From positions 62,001-126,000 of the forward strand of contig NZ_JABXKQ010000056.1 of assembly GCF_017114945.1 (NCBI RefSeq): a stretch of 64,000 nucleotides of DNA. Reading direction: 5' to 3'. Source of the stretch: Nostoc sp. JL34 (GTDB lineage Bacteria; Cyanobacteriota; Cyanobacteriia; Cyanobacteriales; Nostocaceae). Positions 36,660 through 46,714 of the stretch are shown in pieces. A program made the translations under genes and the position numbers. Position 1 is the first letter of the stretch, and each line of letters opens with the position of its first letter. Below the pieces are notes generated by a model. It was not told where the DNA came from. It was given only the letters and a program-made list of their open reading frames with translations, and made no database searches.

Positions 36660-37718
36660 TTATTCTGTAATTAATTCACGATACACTGCCAGTGTTTCCT
36701 GATGGACGCGGGCAACATTCAGCCGCTGTAGGTTTTTATTTGCCCGTTGTTTCCACTCGTGCAGCATCTCGGCATTACTCAGTAATTGTACCAAGACCAC
36801 AGCCAAAGCATTACTATCTTTTGGTGGTACTAAAAGACCCGCTTGCCCATTGTCTAAAGCTTCAGGAATTCCGTCTACCTGAGTGCCGACGATCGCAGTT
36901 CCAGTTTCTCTAGCTTCCGAAAGTACCAAAGGGCAAGGGTCACGGTGGGAAGCCAGCACAAATATGTCACAAGATATCAGATAGCGTTGAGGTTCTGGTT
37001 GAAAGCCTTCAAAATGAATGCGTTCCTTTACCGAAGTTGCTTCTGCTTGTGCCTCAAATAGCTGTTTATCAGGGCCATTTCCGACCAAATAAAGATGGGC
37101 TTGGGGAAAATCTGAGGCAATTTGTTCAAAGGCAGCAATTAACTCAGCAATGCCCTTGCGTTGATACATCCCGGCTACAGTGGCGATCGCTGGATGCTGT
37201 AATGGTAAAGGTTGATAATCTTGTATCTGTCGGGTGCGGGGACTGCCCAAAGTTCCGTTACATACTACCCGCAACTTGTTTTCTGGAATACCACGCCTAA
37301 TCATAGAATCACGCACAGCCTTACTGACAGCAATTACCCTGTCAGCTAAACCCATTAGCAGGCTGGCACGCTGAAATTCGTTGTGGACTGTAGAAACTAA
37401 AGCATACTTGTGTCCCTTAAAAATACGTGCTAATATTATGCCTGTCATCATGTGGGCATGAACAATATCCGGTTGAAATTCAGCTGCGATCGCTCGGTAA
37501 CGCATAGCTGCTTTGATCGTATTTATCGGTTTCCTGCTTTGGTCTAGTTGGTAATGTTTGACACCACAAATATCTAGTAAAGCCTCATATTCACCACCAG
37601 CAGAAACAACCGCTACCTCATAACCAGATTTTGCCTGTAGACAAGCCAGATCCACAGCCACATTCACAATACCGTTACCTATTTCTTGAACGTGGTTCAA
37701 AATATGTATGATTCGCAT
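36660..37718 (-). CDS. Glycosyltransferase family 4
   Basis: A 352-residue GT-B enzyme. The N-domain begins RIIHILNHVQEIGNGIVNVAVD with DIVHAHMMTGII. The C-domain has VAGMYQRKGIAELIAAFEQI, LYLVGNGPDK and the donor-binding EX7E region (LVLSEARETGTAIVGTQVDGIPE). It transfers a sugar from an NDP or lipid donor with retention, probably in surface polysaccharide synthesis given its neighbours. It is a single minus-strand gene between the PEP-CTERM gene and the large DUF4347 gene. Confidence 0.9.
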   Translation of the reverse strand: MRIIHILNHVQEIGNGIVNVAVDLACLQAKSGYEVAVVSAGGEYEALLDICGVKHYQLDQSRKPINTIKAAMRYRAIAAEFQPDIVHAHMMTGIILARIFKGHKYALVSTVHNEFQRASLLMGLADRVIAVSKAVRDSMIRRGIPENKLRVVCNGTLGSPRTRQIQDYQPLPLQHPAIATVAGMYQRKGIAELIAAFEQIASDFPQAHLYLVGNGPDKQLFEAQAEATSVKERIHFEGFQPEPQRYLISCDIFVLASHRDPCPLVLSEARETGTAIVGTQVDGIPEALDNGQAGLLVPPKDSNALAVVLVQLLSNAEMLHEWKQRANKNLQRLNVARVHQETLAVYRELITE

Positions 37719-38336
37719 AATCTTTGAGATGTGTATAAAAAATAAAGATAAGTAACTGAGTATAAATCAACATAATTATTGAGGTCTTCAGTGACTACTC
37801 AAAAGTAGTAAGTAGTGCGTAAAATTGACCACTTTCTACTGATTAAGAGCGCTTCTAACCAGTTACTTAGCTTAAAGACTTATTCAGTAACGGCTCGATA
37901 AATCGGGGTAAAACTTCAAAATTATCAAGACTGAATCTGCTATTTTAAGTCACTACAGCCTTATTTCCTATTTCCCAATACCTGGCATCTAACTCTAGTA
38001 CAACAAAGCAGAGATATAAATATCATTCAACACAGCAGTCAAAACAGAGAATAAAAGTCTTTTGATTTTTGAGTTCTAATTACTCCAGATTGAAGCAAGC
38101 CAAGCATTGCGTCCTAGTTTCTATTCCTCGTTTGTTTCCAGAGTCACTCAACAGTTCATTTATCAGCACTCCTGAAATACTGCTTTACAAAAACAGCAAT
38201 TTGCCTGATGATAAACAAAGGAAATTAATAGTAACAAATAATTCATTATTACTGTTAATAATTGTGTGAAAACCCTGTAATGACAAAGCTTCAGTCTGTT
38301 TGAGTTGAACTCATAACCTTAGTTTAAGGTAATAAA
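37719..38336. other. 618-bp divergent intergenic region
   Basis: AT-rich, between the minus-strand GT4 and the plus-strand DUF4347 gene. A weak 66-codon frame at 38069-38269 is not supported by composition or family resemblance. AAGG about 10 bases before 38337 is a plausible Shine-Dalgarno. Confidence 0.5.
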
Positions 38337-41300
38337 ATGGCAACGTTACATACTCCACACTTCCAATTAAATTCCGTAATTCCCACTTCATATACGCATA
38401 ACCTGGTCTTCATCGACACGGCAGTTGAAGATTATCAGAGTTTAATTAATGGTGTTATCCCCAACACCGAAGTATTCGTTATTGAGCCGACGCAGAACGG
38501 TGTTGAGCAAATTACGGAGATTTTGGCAACTCATGCTGACCAGAATCTTAGCAGCATTCATATTGTTTGCCACGGTGTCCCTGGTAGCTTACAACTGGGC
38601 AATACTCACTTGGGACTCGATACCCTCGAATACCATAGCCAGCAACTGCAACAATGGCAGAAGATATTTTCCACCTCGTCCAAAACAGATCAACGATTAG
38701 TTCCATTTGCTACAGATTTTGTAGCAAACTTACTCATCTATGGTTGTAATGTAGCTGCAGGTGATGTGGGGTCAGAATTTGTTGCTAAATTACATCAACT
38801 TACAGGAGCGAATATTGCTGCTTCGCGTCAGCTCATAGGCAGTGCGGCATTAGGAGGTAACTGGGAACTGGAAGTACGCACCACTGATATGGAAGTGAGT
38901 TTAGCGTTTGCAGAAACGACGCAGAAAGCTTACGCGGGAGTACTGGCGACCTTCACAGTAAATAATACCCAAGACGCAGATGATGGTGATACAAACAATG
39001 GTATCACAACACTCCGCGAGGCAATTAACTTAGCTAATGCGACTACTGGGGATGATGCGATCGCCTTTGGGGGTATATTCAGCGATACCACGCCAGATAT
39101 TATCACTCTCACCTCTGGGCAACTGACAATTACCGATGATGTCACCATTCTTGGAACTGGAGCATCAAAGCTCACCGTGAGCGGAAATAATGCCTCTAGG
39201 GTGTTTGAGATATCGGGATTCGGGAGAGACGTCAGTATTGATGGTTTAAAAATTGCTAACGGCAATGATAGCGGTATTTTGGTTGATACCAATACCTTCC
39301 TTAGCCTAAGCAATAGTAATGTATCTGATAATACGTCAACCTCCAGCGGCGGCGGTATTAATAACAAAGGCACCCTTAAACTTGCCAATACTAATGTCTC
39401 TGGCAATACGACAATCTCTAGCGGCGGCGCTATATCTAATCAAGGCGTCCTTAACTTAATTAAAAGCAGCGTCTCTGACAATACTGCAACCTCCAGCGGT
39501 GGCGGCATTTATAGCGAAGGCGTCCTCAACCTAACCGAAAGCAGCGTCTTCGGCAATACGGCAACTTCCAGCGGTGGCGGCATTTATAGCGAAGGCGACT
39601 TCAAGCTTACCAATAGCACTGTCTCTAACAATACGGCGAACAACGGCGCCGGTATTAATAACGGAGGAACTTCTTTTTTTAGCTTCGGTACAAGTACCCT
39701 GACTAATAGCACTGTCTCTGACAATAAGGCATTAGAAGATGGGGGTGGAATTTCTAATCTTAGCAACCTTAACCTCATCAACAGTACGATTACCAATAAC
39801 ACCGCTGACTCGAACGGCGATGGTGTTGGTAATGGTGGTGGTATTTTCAGTCTTGAGCCTGATTTTTATCTTCAGAACCCACTCACCGTTGTGGGCAACA
39901 CCATTATTGCAGGCAACTTCGACAAATCTAGCTCTGGCGATATCAACCCCGACGTGTCCGGCAGCAGTTTCAGAGATTCGGGCAATAACCTGATTGGTAA
40001 TCAGACTGGTAGTACTGGTTTTACCACTAGCACCTTAGTGGGCACAAGCGCCAACCCCATTAATCCAAAACTCGAGCCGCTGCAAAATAACGGTGGTGCA
40101 ACCTTAACTCATGCCTTACTTGCAGAGAGTCCCGCCATTAACGCAGGCAATAATTCCCTAGTTGCAACTAATGTCACTACTGACCAAAGAAGTGTTGGAT
40201 TTAACCGAATTTTCAACGGTACAGTTGATATTGGTGCTTATGAAGTCCAGTCTCCCATCAACCCGCTACCTGTTAACACTGACACAATAGTGACTAATAC
40301 CAACGATTCTGGAGCAGGATCGTTGCGGCAGGCGCTCCTGAATGCCAACGCGACTGCTGGGGCGGATACGATTACCTTTGCAGGCAGCGTGTTCACTGAT
40401 GCTACCCCAGATATCATCACCCTTACTTCTGGGCAACTGACGATTACTGATGATGTAACCATTGTGGGAACTGGAGCATCTCAACTGAGCATCAGCGGCA
40501 ATAATGCCTCCAGTGTATTGGAAATCACGGGCACAGGGACAGATGTCAGTATTGATGGCTTGAAGATTGCCAATGCTAATGATGTCATATATGGCAGTAT
40601 TTTCCTTGATAGCAATGCCAGCCTCAACTTGACTAATAGCACGATCTCAGACAACCAAGGAGCAGTAGGAGGCATTTTTAACAGAGGCAACCTCAACTTG
40701 ACCAACACCACTGTCTCTGGAAATCGGGGATCAACATTAGGTGGTGGTGTATTTAACACAGGTACTCTCAGTCTGACTAATAGTACTGTCTCTGGGAATA
40801 GAGCATACCTCTACGATTTATTCAATGCCTACGGTGGCGGCATATTTAACACAGGCACTCTCAAAATAACGGGAAGCACTGTCTCTAATAATACAGCATA
40901 TGCCGAAGGTGTATCGTACCGTAGTCCTAACATCTACCCATCCTATGGTGGTGGCATTTATAACTCTGGCACTGTCGATATAACAGGAAGCACTCTCTCT
41001 GGTAATGGAGCAGGAGACGGCGGTGGTGTCTTTAACGATGGTACTTTTAGCCTGACTAATAGCACAGTCTCTGACAATAATGTATTTTCTAGAGGCGGTG
41101 GCATTTATAACAACAACGGCACTCTTACTCTCACCAACGACACTATTACCAATAACCAGGCAAGAGGTAGTTACAACATTGAAGCTGAGAATGGAGGTGT
41201 TTTCAATGAATCTGATGCCATTATTATCGTTGGAAATACCATCATTGCAGGCAACTTGGTTCAAGGAGGAAGCTCTATCATTAACCCTGATGTTGAAGGA

Positions 41301-42569
41301 AACTTTACCGACCTTGGCAACAACCTAGTTGGTGATAACACTGGTAGCACTGGCTTTACTACCAGCATTCTCATCGGCACCAGCGCCAACTCCATTGACC
41401 CCAAACTTAGCCCCCTGCAAGATAACAGCGGTGCAACCTTTACTAATGCCTTAATTGGGAATAGTCCCGCCATTAACGCAGGCAATAATGCTCTACTTCC
41501 AGCAGGTATTACCACAGACCAACGCGGCGCTGGATTTGACAGAATATCTAAGGGTACAGTTGATATTGGTGCCTTAGAGTTCAACGGGCTGAATGGAACC
41601 AATGACGCTGATAATCTAATGGGCAACAATTATGGTGACATAATTAACGCTCAAGCCGGGAATGATACCATCACAGGTAATCAAGGCAACGACATCTTAA
41701 CTGGTGGCGGTGGCAAAGATAAATTTGTTTACAATTTAGGTGATGGTGTTGATATCATCACCGATTTCGGCGGGTTAGGAAAAGGTTCAAATCCCTCGGC
41801 AGCGATCGCTAGCGAATTGGATACGCTAAAATTCCAAGGTGCTGGATTGACAGCCCGAAATCTGCTAATCACCCAGAATGCTAATAATCTGGAACTGAGC
41901 TTTCAAGGGGTGGCTGATGACAAAGTTATCCTACAAAACTTTCCCCTGGAAAACCTAGACAACCTATCAACGCTGGGCAATATCTTGTTTGATGAGCAAA
42001 GCAACATTCGTGACAGCTTTGATGTTTTTAATGCCAACTCTACCCAAAGCACCATCTTCAATAAAAACACAGTCACCTTTCTGAATGACCTGAACAACAA
42101 TGTCGATGGATTTGACAACTCAGATGATGTCATTAATGGTCAGGGGGGTAATGACCGCATTGATGGCAAGAGTGGCAACGACCTACTACGCGGTGGTGAA
42201 ATTTACGATAACGATACTCTCATTGGTGGTGCTGGCGATGATACCCTAATTGGTGGTGCAGATCGCGATACTCTGACTGGCGGTAGTGGTCATGACCAGT
42301 TCATCTACCAAACCTTGAGTTATCTTGATGATACCATCACTGACTTTAATCAGAGCGAGGATAAGTTAGTCCTGACTGAAGCGTTTAAGAATCTTGGCTA
42401 CAGTGGCAGCAATCCCATTTTAGATGGCTACTTACAGTTTGTGCAGTCGGGTACTTCTACCCAAGTTAATTACTCTTCTTATGGTATTGGTTCTTACTTT
42501 TTCACCTTGGCGACTTTGAGTAATTTCACTGCGACAAATCTGGTACTTGGTAGTAACGTCCTCGTCTAG
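38337..42569 (+). CDS. Giant DUF4347 / beta-helix / RTX calcium-binding protein
   Basis: A 1410-residue protein without a classical signal peptide. Residues about 20-190 form a DUF4347 domain with IHIVCHGVPGSLQLG (His79) and LLIYGCNVAAGDVG (Cys137). Two large repeats follow (about 205-640 and 650-1080). Each starts with a TLREAINLAN-like or SLRQALLNAN block, then TPDIITLTSGQLTITDDV, many LTNSTVSDNTA rungs of a parallel beta-helix, and an end SPAINAGNN...DIGAYE (choice-of-anchor Q type). The C-terminus has RTX nonapeptides (GNDTITGNQGNDILTGGGGKD; GGAGDDTLIGGADRDTL; each split by short linkers), pointing to type I secretion and Ca-dependent folding outside the cell. No transporter gene is adjacent. 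Confidence 0.9.
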   Translation: MATLHTPHFQLNSVIPTSYTHNLVFIDTAVEDYQSLINGVIPNTEVFVIEPTQNGVEQITEILATHADQNLSSIHIVCHGVPGSLQLGNTHLGLDTLEYHSQQLQQWQKIFSTSSKTDQRLVPFATDFVANLLIYGCNVAAGDVGSEFVAKLHQLTGANIAASRQLIGSAALGGNWELEVRTTDMEVSLAFAETTQKAYAGVLATFTVNNTQDADDGDTNNGITTLREAINLANATTGDDAIAFGGIFSDTTPDIITLTSGQLTITDDVTILGTGASKLTVSGNNASRVFEISGFGRDVSIDGLKIANGNDSGILVDTNTFLSLSNSNVSDNTSTSSGGGINNKGTLKLANTNVSGNTTISSGGAISNQGVLNLIKSSVSDNTATSSGGGIYSEGVLNLTESSVFGNTATSSGGGIYSEGDFKLTNSTVSNNTANNGAGINNGGTSFFSFGTSTLTNSTVSDNKALEDGGGISNLSNLNLINSTITNNTADSNGDGVGNGGGIFSLEPDFYLQNPLTVVGNTIIAGNFDKSSSGDINPDVSGSSFRDSGNNLIGNQTGSTGFTTSTLVGTSANPINPKLEPLQNNGGATLTHALLAESPAINAGNNSLVATNVTTDQRSVGFNRIFNGTVDIGAYEVQSPINPLPVNTDTIVTNTNDSGAGSLRQALLNANATAGADTITFAGSVFTDATPDIITLTSGQLTITDDVTIVGTGASQLSISGNNASSVLEITGTGTDVSIDGLKIANANDVIYGSIFLDSNASLNLTNSTISDNQGAVGGIFNRGNLNLTNTTVSGNRGSTLGGGVFNTGTLSLTNSTVSGNRAYLYDLFNAYGGGIFNTGTLKITGSTVSNNTAYAEGVSYRSPNIYPSYGGGIYNSGTVDITGSTLSGNGAGDGGGVFNDGTFSLTNSTVSDNNVFSRGGGIYNNNGTLTLTNDTITNNQARGSYNIEAENGGVFNESDAIIIVGNTIIAGNLVQGGSSIINPDVEGNFTDLGNNLVGDNTGSTGFTTSILIGTSANSIDPKLSPLQDNSGATFTNALIGNSPAINAGNNALLPAGITTDQRGAGFDRISKGTVDIGALEFNGLNGTNDADNLMGNNYGDIINAQAGNDTITGNQGNDILTGGGGKDKFVYNLGDGVDIITDFGGLGKGSNPSAAIASELDTLKFQGAGLTARNLLITQNANNLELSFQGVADDKVILQNFPLENLDNLSTLGNILFDEQSNIRDSFDVFNANSTQSTIFNKNTVTFLNDLNNNVDGFDNSDDVINGQGGNDRIDGKSGNDLLRGGEIYDNDTLIGGAGDDTLIGGADRDTLTGGSGHDQFIYQTLSYLDDTITDFNQSEDKLVLTEAFKNLGYSGSNPILDGYLQFVQSGTSTQVNYSSYGIGSYFFTLATLSNFTATNLVLGSNVLV

Positions 42570-42575
42570 CGCCCA

Positions 42576-42605
42576 GACTTCAACGTGAGCGCTCACGCCG
42601 AAGTC
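42576..42605 (+). other. Stem-loop after the DUF4347 gene
   Basis: GACTTC...GAAGTC encloses the palindrome TGAGCGCTCA. It lies just after the stop and before the stronger terminator. Confidence 0.5.
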
Positions 42606-42607
42606 TA

Positions 42608-42654
42608 CCAGTCGCACAGAATTTAATTCTGAATTCTAGCGACTGGCGTTTTTA
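42608..42654 (+). terminator. Rho-independent terminator
   Basis: CCAGTCGC pairs with GCGACTGG across an AT-rich loop and is followed by CGTTTTTATT. It ends the DUF4347 transcript and faces the convergent GT2 gene. Confidence 0.75.
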
Positions 42655-42680
42655 TTCTGGGTATTTTGCCGGACATCAGA

Positions 42681-43625
42681 TTACGACTCAATTAACACAA
42701 GTTTGCGAACCTGAGAATTGTTTCCCTGAGAGCGGCGTGATGAGGCAGCAGTGAGCAAAAACTTCCAAGACTGAGGAGAAAGTATAGACGGATCTATCAT
42801 TGAAAGAAAACTCTTGAGATTTTTTTGCTTCAGTGCTACTAAACTCCAATGGAGTTTCAGGTAATTTTTGATATCTTGAAGCAAAGGAATCTTTGAGCGA
42901 TGTTGCTCATTTACCAAGGCGTAAATTTTTTCCTTCATCAAAATATTTGTCGCCAACCGCCGAGACAAAGAAAACTTTTGATTATACGCACCCGGCCAGA
43001 TAGTCCGGTAAGCAAGACACTGGTTGAAGAAAATAGCATCGCCAAACTGGGCAATCCGAATCCAGGAATCGATGTCATCACAGTTAGCATCGAGTGTGGA
43101 GTCCCAACCACCAGTTTGCAGGAAAGCATCACGTCGGCAAGCTACTTGTACAGGTGTGCCAAAGGGTACAAGCTCTAAAAGCATACCGTAGTGAATATCA
43201 GCTTGTGGGATATAAAAAGCTAAACCAGGGCCAACTTGGGGGGTGCGAGAAAGTTCAACTTCATTACCATCCACCTGAGCCGCCACACAAGAACAGATTA
43301 CAGCATCGGGACAAAGTGCGATCGCCTTTGCCATCTCTTCTATGCAGTTAGGCGCTAAATAGTCATCATCATCTAAGAACTTAATCCAGTCGCCACTAGC
43401 TTTGGCAACTCCAGCATTCACCGTTGCTGCATGACCAAGGTTCACTTCATTCCGGTGGTAAACAACCTTGTCCCCTAAGCTTTTGAGATATGTTTGGGTG
43501 TCATCAGAAGAACAATCGTCGGCAACAACCACCTCACACTCGATTGTTTGGTTACGAGCCGAATCAATTGCTCTTTGTAGCAAATTCAAGCGATTATAGG
43601 TACTGATGACGACGCTAAATTTCAT
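42681..43625 (-). CDS. Glycosyltransferase family 2
   Basis: About 314 residues from the ATG at 43625 (MKFSVVISTYNRLNLLQRAI), which has GGGGTG just upstream; an earlier in-frame ATG at 43709 would add an unlikely leader. GT-A fold motifs are VVADDCSSDDT, NLGHAATVNAGVAKASGDWIKFLDDDD (DxD metal site) and CDDIDSWIRIAQFG. It is an inverting transferase expected in polysaccharide or glycoprotein synthesis. It is convergent with the DUF4347 gene; whether it glycosylates that protein is unknown. Confidence 0.92.
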   Translation of the reverse strand: MKFSVVISTYNRLNLLQRAIDSARNQTIECEVVVADDCSSDDTQTYLKSLGDKVVYHRNEVNLGHAATVNAGVAKASGDWIKFLDDDDYLAPNCIEEMAKAIALCPDAVICSCVAAQVDGNEVELSRTPQVGPGLAFYIPQADIHYGMLLELVPFGTPVQVACRRDAFLQTGGWDSTLDANCDDIDSWIRIAQFGDAIFFNQCLAYRTIWPGAYNQKFSLSRRLATNILMKEKIYALVNEQHRSKIPLLQDIKNYLKLHWSLVALKQKNLKSFLSMIDPSILSPQSWKFLLTAASSRRSQGNNSQVRKLVLIES

Positions 43626-43778
43626 AAATTTCACCCCTGTGGTACAGCATTCTGCAATATAGCTTTGATCTTTAGGCTGTTGTATCAGTAAAATTATCAA
43701 TCCTAACAAGTAGACTGAAATAGGATTATCGATTTATCATTGATGATTGTGAGTTTTTTTTAAGCAGACAGAAAGACT

Positions 43779-44141
43779 ATGAACGCTCAAGAGATTATCC
43801 GCTCCATTGAAGCGGAACACATAAAATCGAATTTGCCTGACATTTATGTGGGCGATACTGTAAAAGTAGGAGTGAAAATCAAAGAAGGCGAAAAATACCG
43901 CGTACAACCCTACGAGGGAGTAGTGATTGCCAAACGCAATGGTGGCATCAACGAAACTATTACAGTCCGTAAGGTTTTTCAAGGCGTAGGCGTTGAGCGG
44001 GTATTTCTGTTGCATTCTCCCCGAATTGACAGCATCAAAGTATTACGTCGCGGTAAAGTCCGCCGTGCTAAACTGTATTATCTCCGCGATCGCGTAGGTA
44101 AGGCAACCCGGATCAAGCAACGGTTTGACCGCCCTTTGTGA
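43779..44141 (+). CDS. rplS: Ribosomal protein L19
   Basis: A 120-residue 50S protein at the subunit interface. Signatures: [59 protein letters not shown] and the basic C-terminal [20 protein letters not shown]. It is the first gene of the rplS-trnW-secE-nusG-rplKAJL cluster, with 152 bases to the tRNA. Confidence 0.98.
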   Translation: MNAQEIIRSIEAEHIKSNLPDIYVGDTVKVGVKIKEGEKYRVQPYEGVVIAKRNGGINETITVRKVFQGVGVERVFLLHSPRIDSIKVLRRGKVRRAKLYYLRDRVGKATRIKQRFDRPL

Positions 44142-44293
44142 TTCATCCTTTAAAAGTATGGGAGAAATCTCAAGCTGCAAGCGGCATCTGCCGCTGACTT
44201 GTTTTAAGGGCAAAACTAAGGTATGATATAAATCGCATATTGCGTTAAACTGAAATTTAGTTCAGCGCAATCACTGGATCAAAAACAGCTTGT

Positions 44294-44366
44294 GCGCTCT
44301 TAGTTCAGTTGGTAGAACGCAGGTCTCCAAAACCTGATGTCGGGGGTTCAAGTCCTCCAGGGCGCG
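44294..44366 (+). tRNA. trnW: tRNA-Trp (CCA anticodon)
   Basis: A 73-nt cloverleaf. Acceptor GCGCTCT pairs with AGGGCGC (one G-U), with G as discriminator; the 3' CCA is not encoded. The anticodon loop is CTCCAAA with anticodon CCA, closed by CAGGT and ACCTG. The T arm reads GGGGG-TTCAAGT-CCTCC. No intron. An imperfect inverted repeat (TTGCG...CTGAA / TTCAG-CGCAA, 44240-44270) lies just upstream. Confidence 0.96.
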
Positions 44367-44386
44367 CTCAAGAGCAAAAAACAAAG

Positions 44387-44439
44387 CCCGAAATAATTAC
44401 GCAGCTGCTAACATAGCAGTTAGCGCTAATAATTTCGGG
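44387..44439. other. Strong hairpin between trnW and secE
   Basis: CCCGAAATAATTA pairs with TAATAATTTCGGG (12 of 13), and an inner GCTGCTA/TAGCAG stem extends it. There is no clear T-run afterwards, so it may be a processing or attenuation structure rather than a full terminator. Confidence 0.55.
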
Positions 44440-44554
44440 TAAACTTATTGTATTTGCAGTTGTTTTGCTTCCAGTAAGTGAAATAGAGTCGAAACTGCAA
44501 AGCTAGATGACAATTAAACAGGATCTGGTATAAGAAACGGGGGGATAAACGGTC

Positions 44555-44776
44555 GTGGCCAAAAAAAGTGAAGCAGAATTGCCAGAAACCACAAATGGGT
44601 TTAGCTTTGGCAACTTCATACAGGGAACCAAAGAAGAACTTGAAAAAGTAGTTTGGCCCAGTCGGAAACAGATAGTGAGCGAATCCGCCGCTGTGTTGTT
44701 AATGGTGGCACTCTCCGCATCTTTGATATACTTGGTCGATGGATTGTTTGCTTGGGCAGCAAAACAGGTGTTCTAA
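44555..44776 (+). CDS. secE: Preprotein translocase subunit SecE
   Basis: A 73-residue single-span SecE, shorter than E. coli SecE but normal for cyanobacteria. It begins with GTG at 44555 after GGGGGGATAA. The conserved amphipathic helix is GTKEELEKVVWPSRKQIVSES, followed by one membrane helix (AAVLLMVALSASLIYLVDGLF). It is an essential part of SecYEG. Its stop overlaps the nusG start (TAATG), so the two are translationally coupled. Confidence 0.95.
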   Translation: MAKKSEAELPETTNGFSFGNFIQGTKEELEKVVWPSRKQIVSESAAVLLMVALSASLIYLVDGLFAWAAKQVF

Positions 44777-45426
44777 TGAGTTTTGCAACAGATGAACCAC
44801 GCAACTCAATGTTGCAGTCAGAAGAAACAGCAGAAGCAGCAGAAGCAGCAGAAGCAGCGTCAAAAGAAGCACGCTGGTATGCAGTACAAGTAGCTTCCGG
44901 CTGTGAAAAGCGTGTAAAGACTAACTTAGAGCAACGCATTCAAACTTTTGATGTAGCTGACAAAATTATCCAGGTAGAAATTCCGCAGACGCCAGCGGTG
45001 AAAATCCGCAAAGATGGCAGTCGCCAGCATACAGAAGAAAAAGTTTTCCCTGGCTATGTGCTGGTGCGGATGATGATGGATGATGATACTTGGCAGGTGG
45101 TACGCAACACCTCTCATGTAATTAACTTTGTCGGCTCAGAACAAAAACGTGGTAGCAGCAAGGGTCGCGGTCATGTCAACCCCATACCACTGAGTTCTTC
45201 GGAAGTTGAACGTATATTCAAACAAACCAGCGAACAAGAAGCTGTTGTCAAAATTGACATGGCTACTGGTGATAAGATAATGGTGCTTTCTGGTCCATTT
45301 AAAGACTTTGAAGGCGAGGTGATTGAAGTCTCTCCAGAGCGGAGTAAACTTAAAGCCTTGCTCTCAATTTTTGGCAGGGATACACCAGTAGAATTGGAAT
45401 TTAATCAGGTAGAGAAACAGAGTTAA
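44776..45426 (+). CDS. nusG: Transcription termination/antitermination factor NusG
   Basis: A 216-residue protein from the ATG at 44776, which shares its A with the secE stop. The NGN domain has RWYAVQVASGCEKRVKTNL, EEKVFPGYVLVRMMMDD and WQVVRNTSHVINFVG; the KOW domain has GDKIMVLSGPFKDFEGEVIEV. The N-terminal 32 residues are a low-complexity Glu/Ala tract encoded by a 9-bp GCAGAAGCA-type tandem repeat (about 44829-44855). NusG couples RNA polymerase to ribosomes and affects pausing and Rho action. Confidence 0.97.
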   Translation: MSFATDEPRNSMLQSEETAEAAEAAEAASKEARWYAVQVASGCEKRVKTNLEQRIQTFDVADKIIQVEIPQTPAVKIRKDGSRQHTEEKVFPGYVLVRMMMDDDTWQVVRNTSHVINFVGSEQKRGSSKGRGHVNPIPLSSSEVERIFKQTSEQEAVVKIDMATGDKIMVLSGPFKDFEGEVIEVSPERSKLKALLSIFGRDTPVELEFNQVEKQS

Positions 45427-45432
45427 ATACAA

Positions 45433-45858
45433 ATGGCGAAGAAAGTAGTGGCGGTCATTAAACTGGCCCTGAATGCTGGAAAAGCCAACCCAGCACCGCC
45501 AGTTGGGCCCGCCTTGGGTCAACATGGTGTCAACATCATGATGTTTTGTAAAGAGTACAACGCCAAAACAGCAGACCAAGCTGGAATGGTGATACCTGTA
45601 GAAATTTCGGTTTTTGAAGACCGGAGTTTTACATTCGTACTCAAAACGCCACCCGCATCAGTACTGATTCGGAAGGCGGCGAAAGTTGAAAAAGGCTCGA
45701 ATGAACCCAACAAAAAGAAGGTTGGGTCAATTACCAAAGCACAATTGCAAGAAATAGCCCAAACCAAACTCCCCGACCTCAATGCCAACGATATCGACGC
45801 GGCAATGAAGATTGTGGCAGGAACGGCTAAAAATATGGGTGTAACAGTTACGGATTAG
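45433..45858 (+). CDS. rplK: Ribosomal protein L11
   Basis: A 141-residue L11 of the GTPase-associated centre. Signatures: [29 protein letters not shown] (N-domain), [16 protein letters not shown], and [20 protein letters not shown]. It starts 6 bases after the nusG stop. L11 binds 23S rRNA and the L10-L12 stalk. It is followed by a repeat-filled spacer before rplA. Confidence 0.98.
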   Translation: MAKKVVAVIKLALNAGKANPAPPVGPALGQHGVNIMMFCKEYNAKTADQAGMVIPVEISVFEDRSFTFVLKTPPASVLIRKAAKVEKGSNEPNKKKVGSITKAQLQEIAQTKLPDLNANDIDAAMKIVAGTAKNMGVTVTD

Positions 45859-45902
45859 TCATTAGTCATTAGTCATTGGTAACTGACGAAGGACAAATGA
45901 CA

Positions 45903-45931
45903 TAGACGCGCCAGCGGCTTCCCGCAGGGTA
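45903..45931. repeat. Small dispersed repeat, copy 1 (29 bp)
   Basis: A 29-base GC-rich sequence (TAGACGCGCCAGCGG...CCCGCAGGGTA) identical to 46779-46807. Both copies lie inside TCATTAG/ACAAAGG heptamer tracts (45859-45950 here) in spacers of the ribosomal-protein cluster. Confidence 0.85.
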
Positions 45932-46000
45932 TGACAAAGGACAAATAACTAAAAATTATCGGGGGAGAGGCGAGGCTTCGGAATTACCCCAGGAGAACAA

Positions 46001-46714
46001 ATGCCAAAAATATCGCGTCGTTTGCAGGGTCTGCAAGCAAAAGTAGAAGAGAAAGACTATCATCCCTTAGAGGCTTTAGCCCTTCTCAAAGACACAGCAA
46101 CAGCTAAATTTACCGAAGCTGCTGAAGCCCATATCCGGTTGGGAATTGACCCCAAGTATACAGACCAACAGTTGCGGACAACGGTAGCACTACCCAAAGG
46201 TACAGGACAAATCGTCCGCGTGGCGGTGATAGCCAGAGGTGAAAAGGTAAACGAAGCCAGCAATGCTGGTGCTGATATAGTCGGTTCAGAAGAACTGATT
46301 GACGAAATCCAGAAAGGTAGAATGGATTTTGACAAGCTGATTGCCACACCCGATGTGATGCCACAGGTGGCAAAGCTGGGTAAGTTGCTTGGGCCGCGTG
46401 GTTTGATGCCATCGCCCAAGGGTGGAACCGTAACATTTGATTTAGCTGGTGCGATCGCAGAATTCAAAGCTGGTAAATTAGAATTCCGGGCTGACCGAAC
46501 TGGTATTGTCCATGTTATGTTTGGTAAGACAACCTTCTCGCCTGAAGATTTGTTAGTTAACCTGAAGGCATTGCAGGAGACGATTGACCGTAACCGTCCT
46601 TCAGGAGCTAAAGGTCGTTATTGGCGCACATTTTATGTGTCAGCCACTATGGGGCCATCGATTAAAGTTGATATCAGCGCCCTACGAGATTTGAAACTGA
46701 GCGAAGCAGGTTAA
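46001..46714 (+). CDS. rplA: Ribosomal protein L1
   Basis: A 237-residue protein of the L1 stalk. Signatures: ARLGIDPK-type [26 protein letters not shown], the central [39 protein letters not shown] (read as adjoining blocks) and [22 protein letters not shown] and AGGAGAA precede the start. L1 often represses the L11-L1 mRNA, but no L1-binding stem is identified here. Repeat-filled spacers lie on both sides. Confidence 0.98.
   Translation: MPKISRRLQGLQAKVEEKDYHPLEALALLKDTATAKFTEAAEAHIRLGIDPKYTDQQLRTTVALPKGTGQIVRVAVIARGEKVNEASNAGADIVGSEELIDEIQKGRMDFDKLIATPDVMPQVAKLGKLLGPRGLMPSPKGGTVTFDLAGAIAEFKAGKLEFRADRTGIVHVMFGKTTFSPEDLLVNLKALQETIDRNRPSGAKGRYWRTFYVSATMGPSIKVDISALRDLKLSEAG

Noticed and set aside
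38069-38269. 66-codon plus-strand frame upstream of the DUF4347 gene
   Set aside because: Irregular composition and no start signal; it looks like chance in an AT-rich spacer.
38930-39406. 158-codon antisense frame inside the DUF4347 gene
   Set aside because: It mirrors the repetitive beta-helix coding sequence on the opposite strand; other antisense frames here share the same origin.
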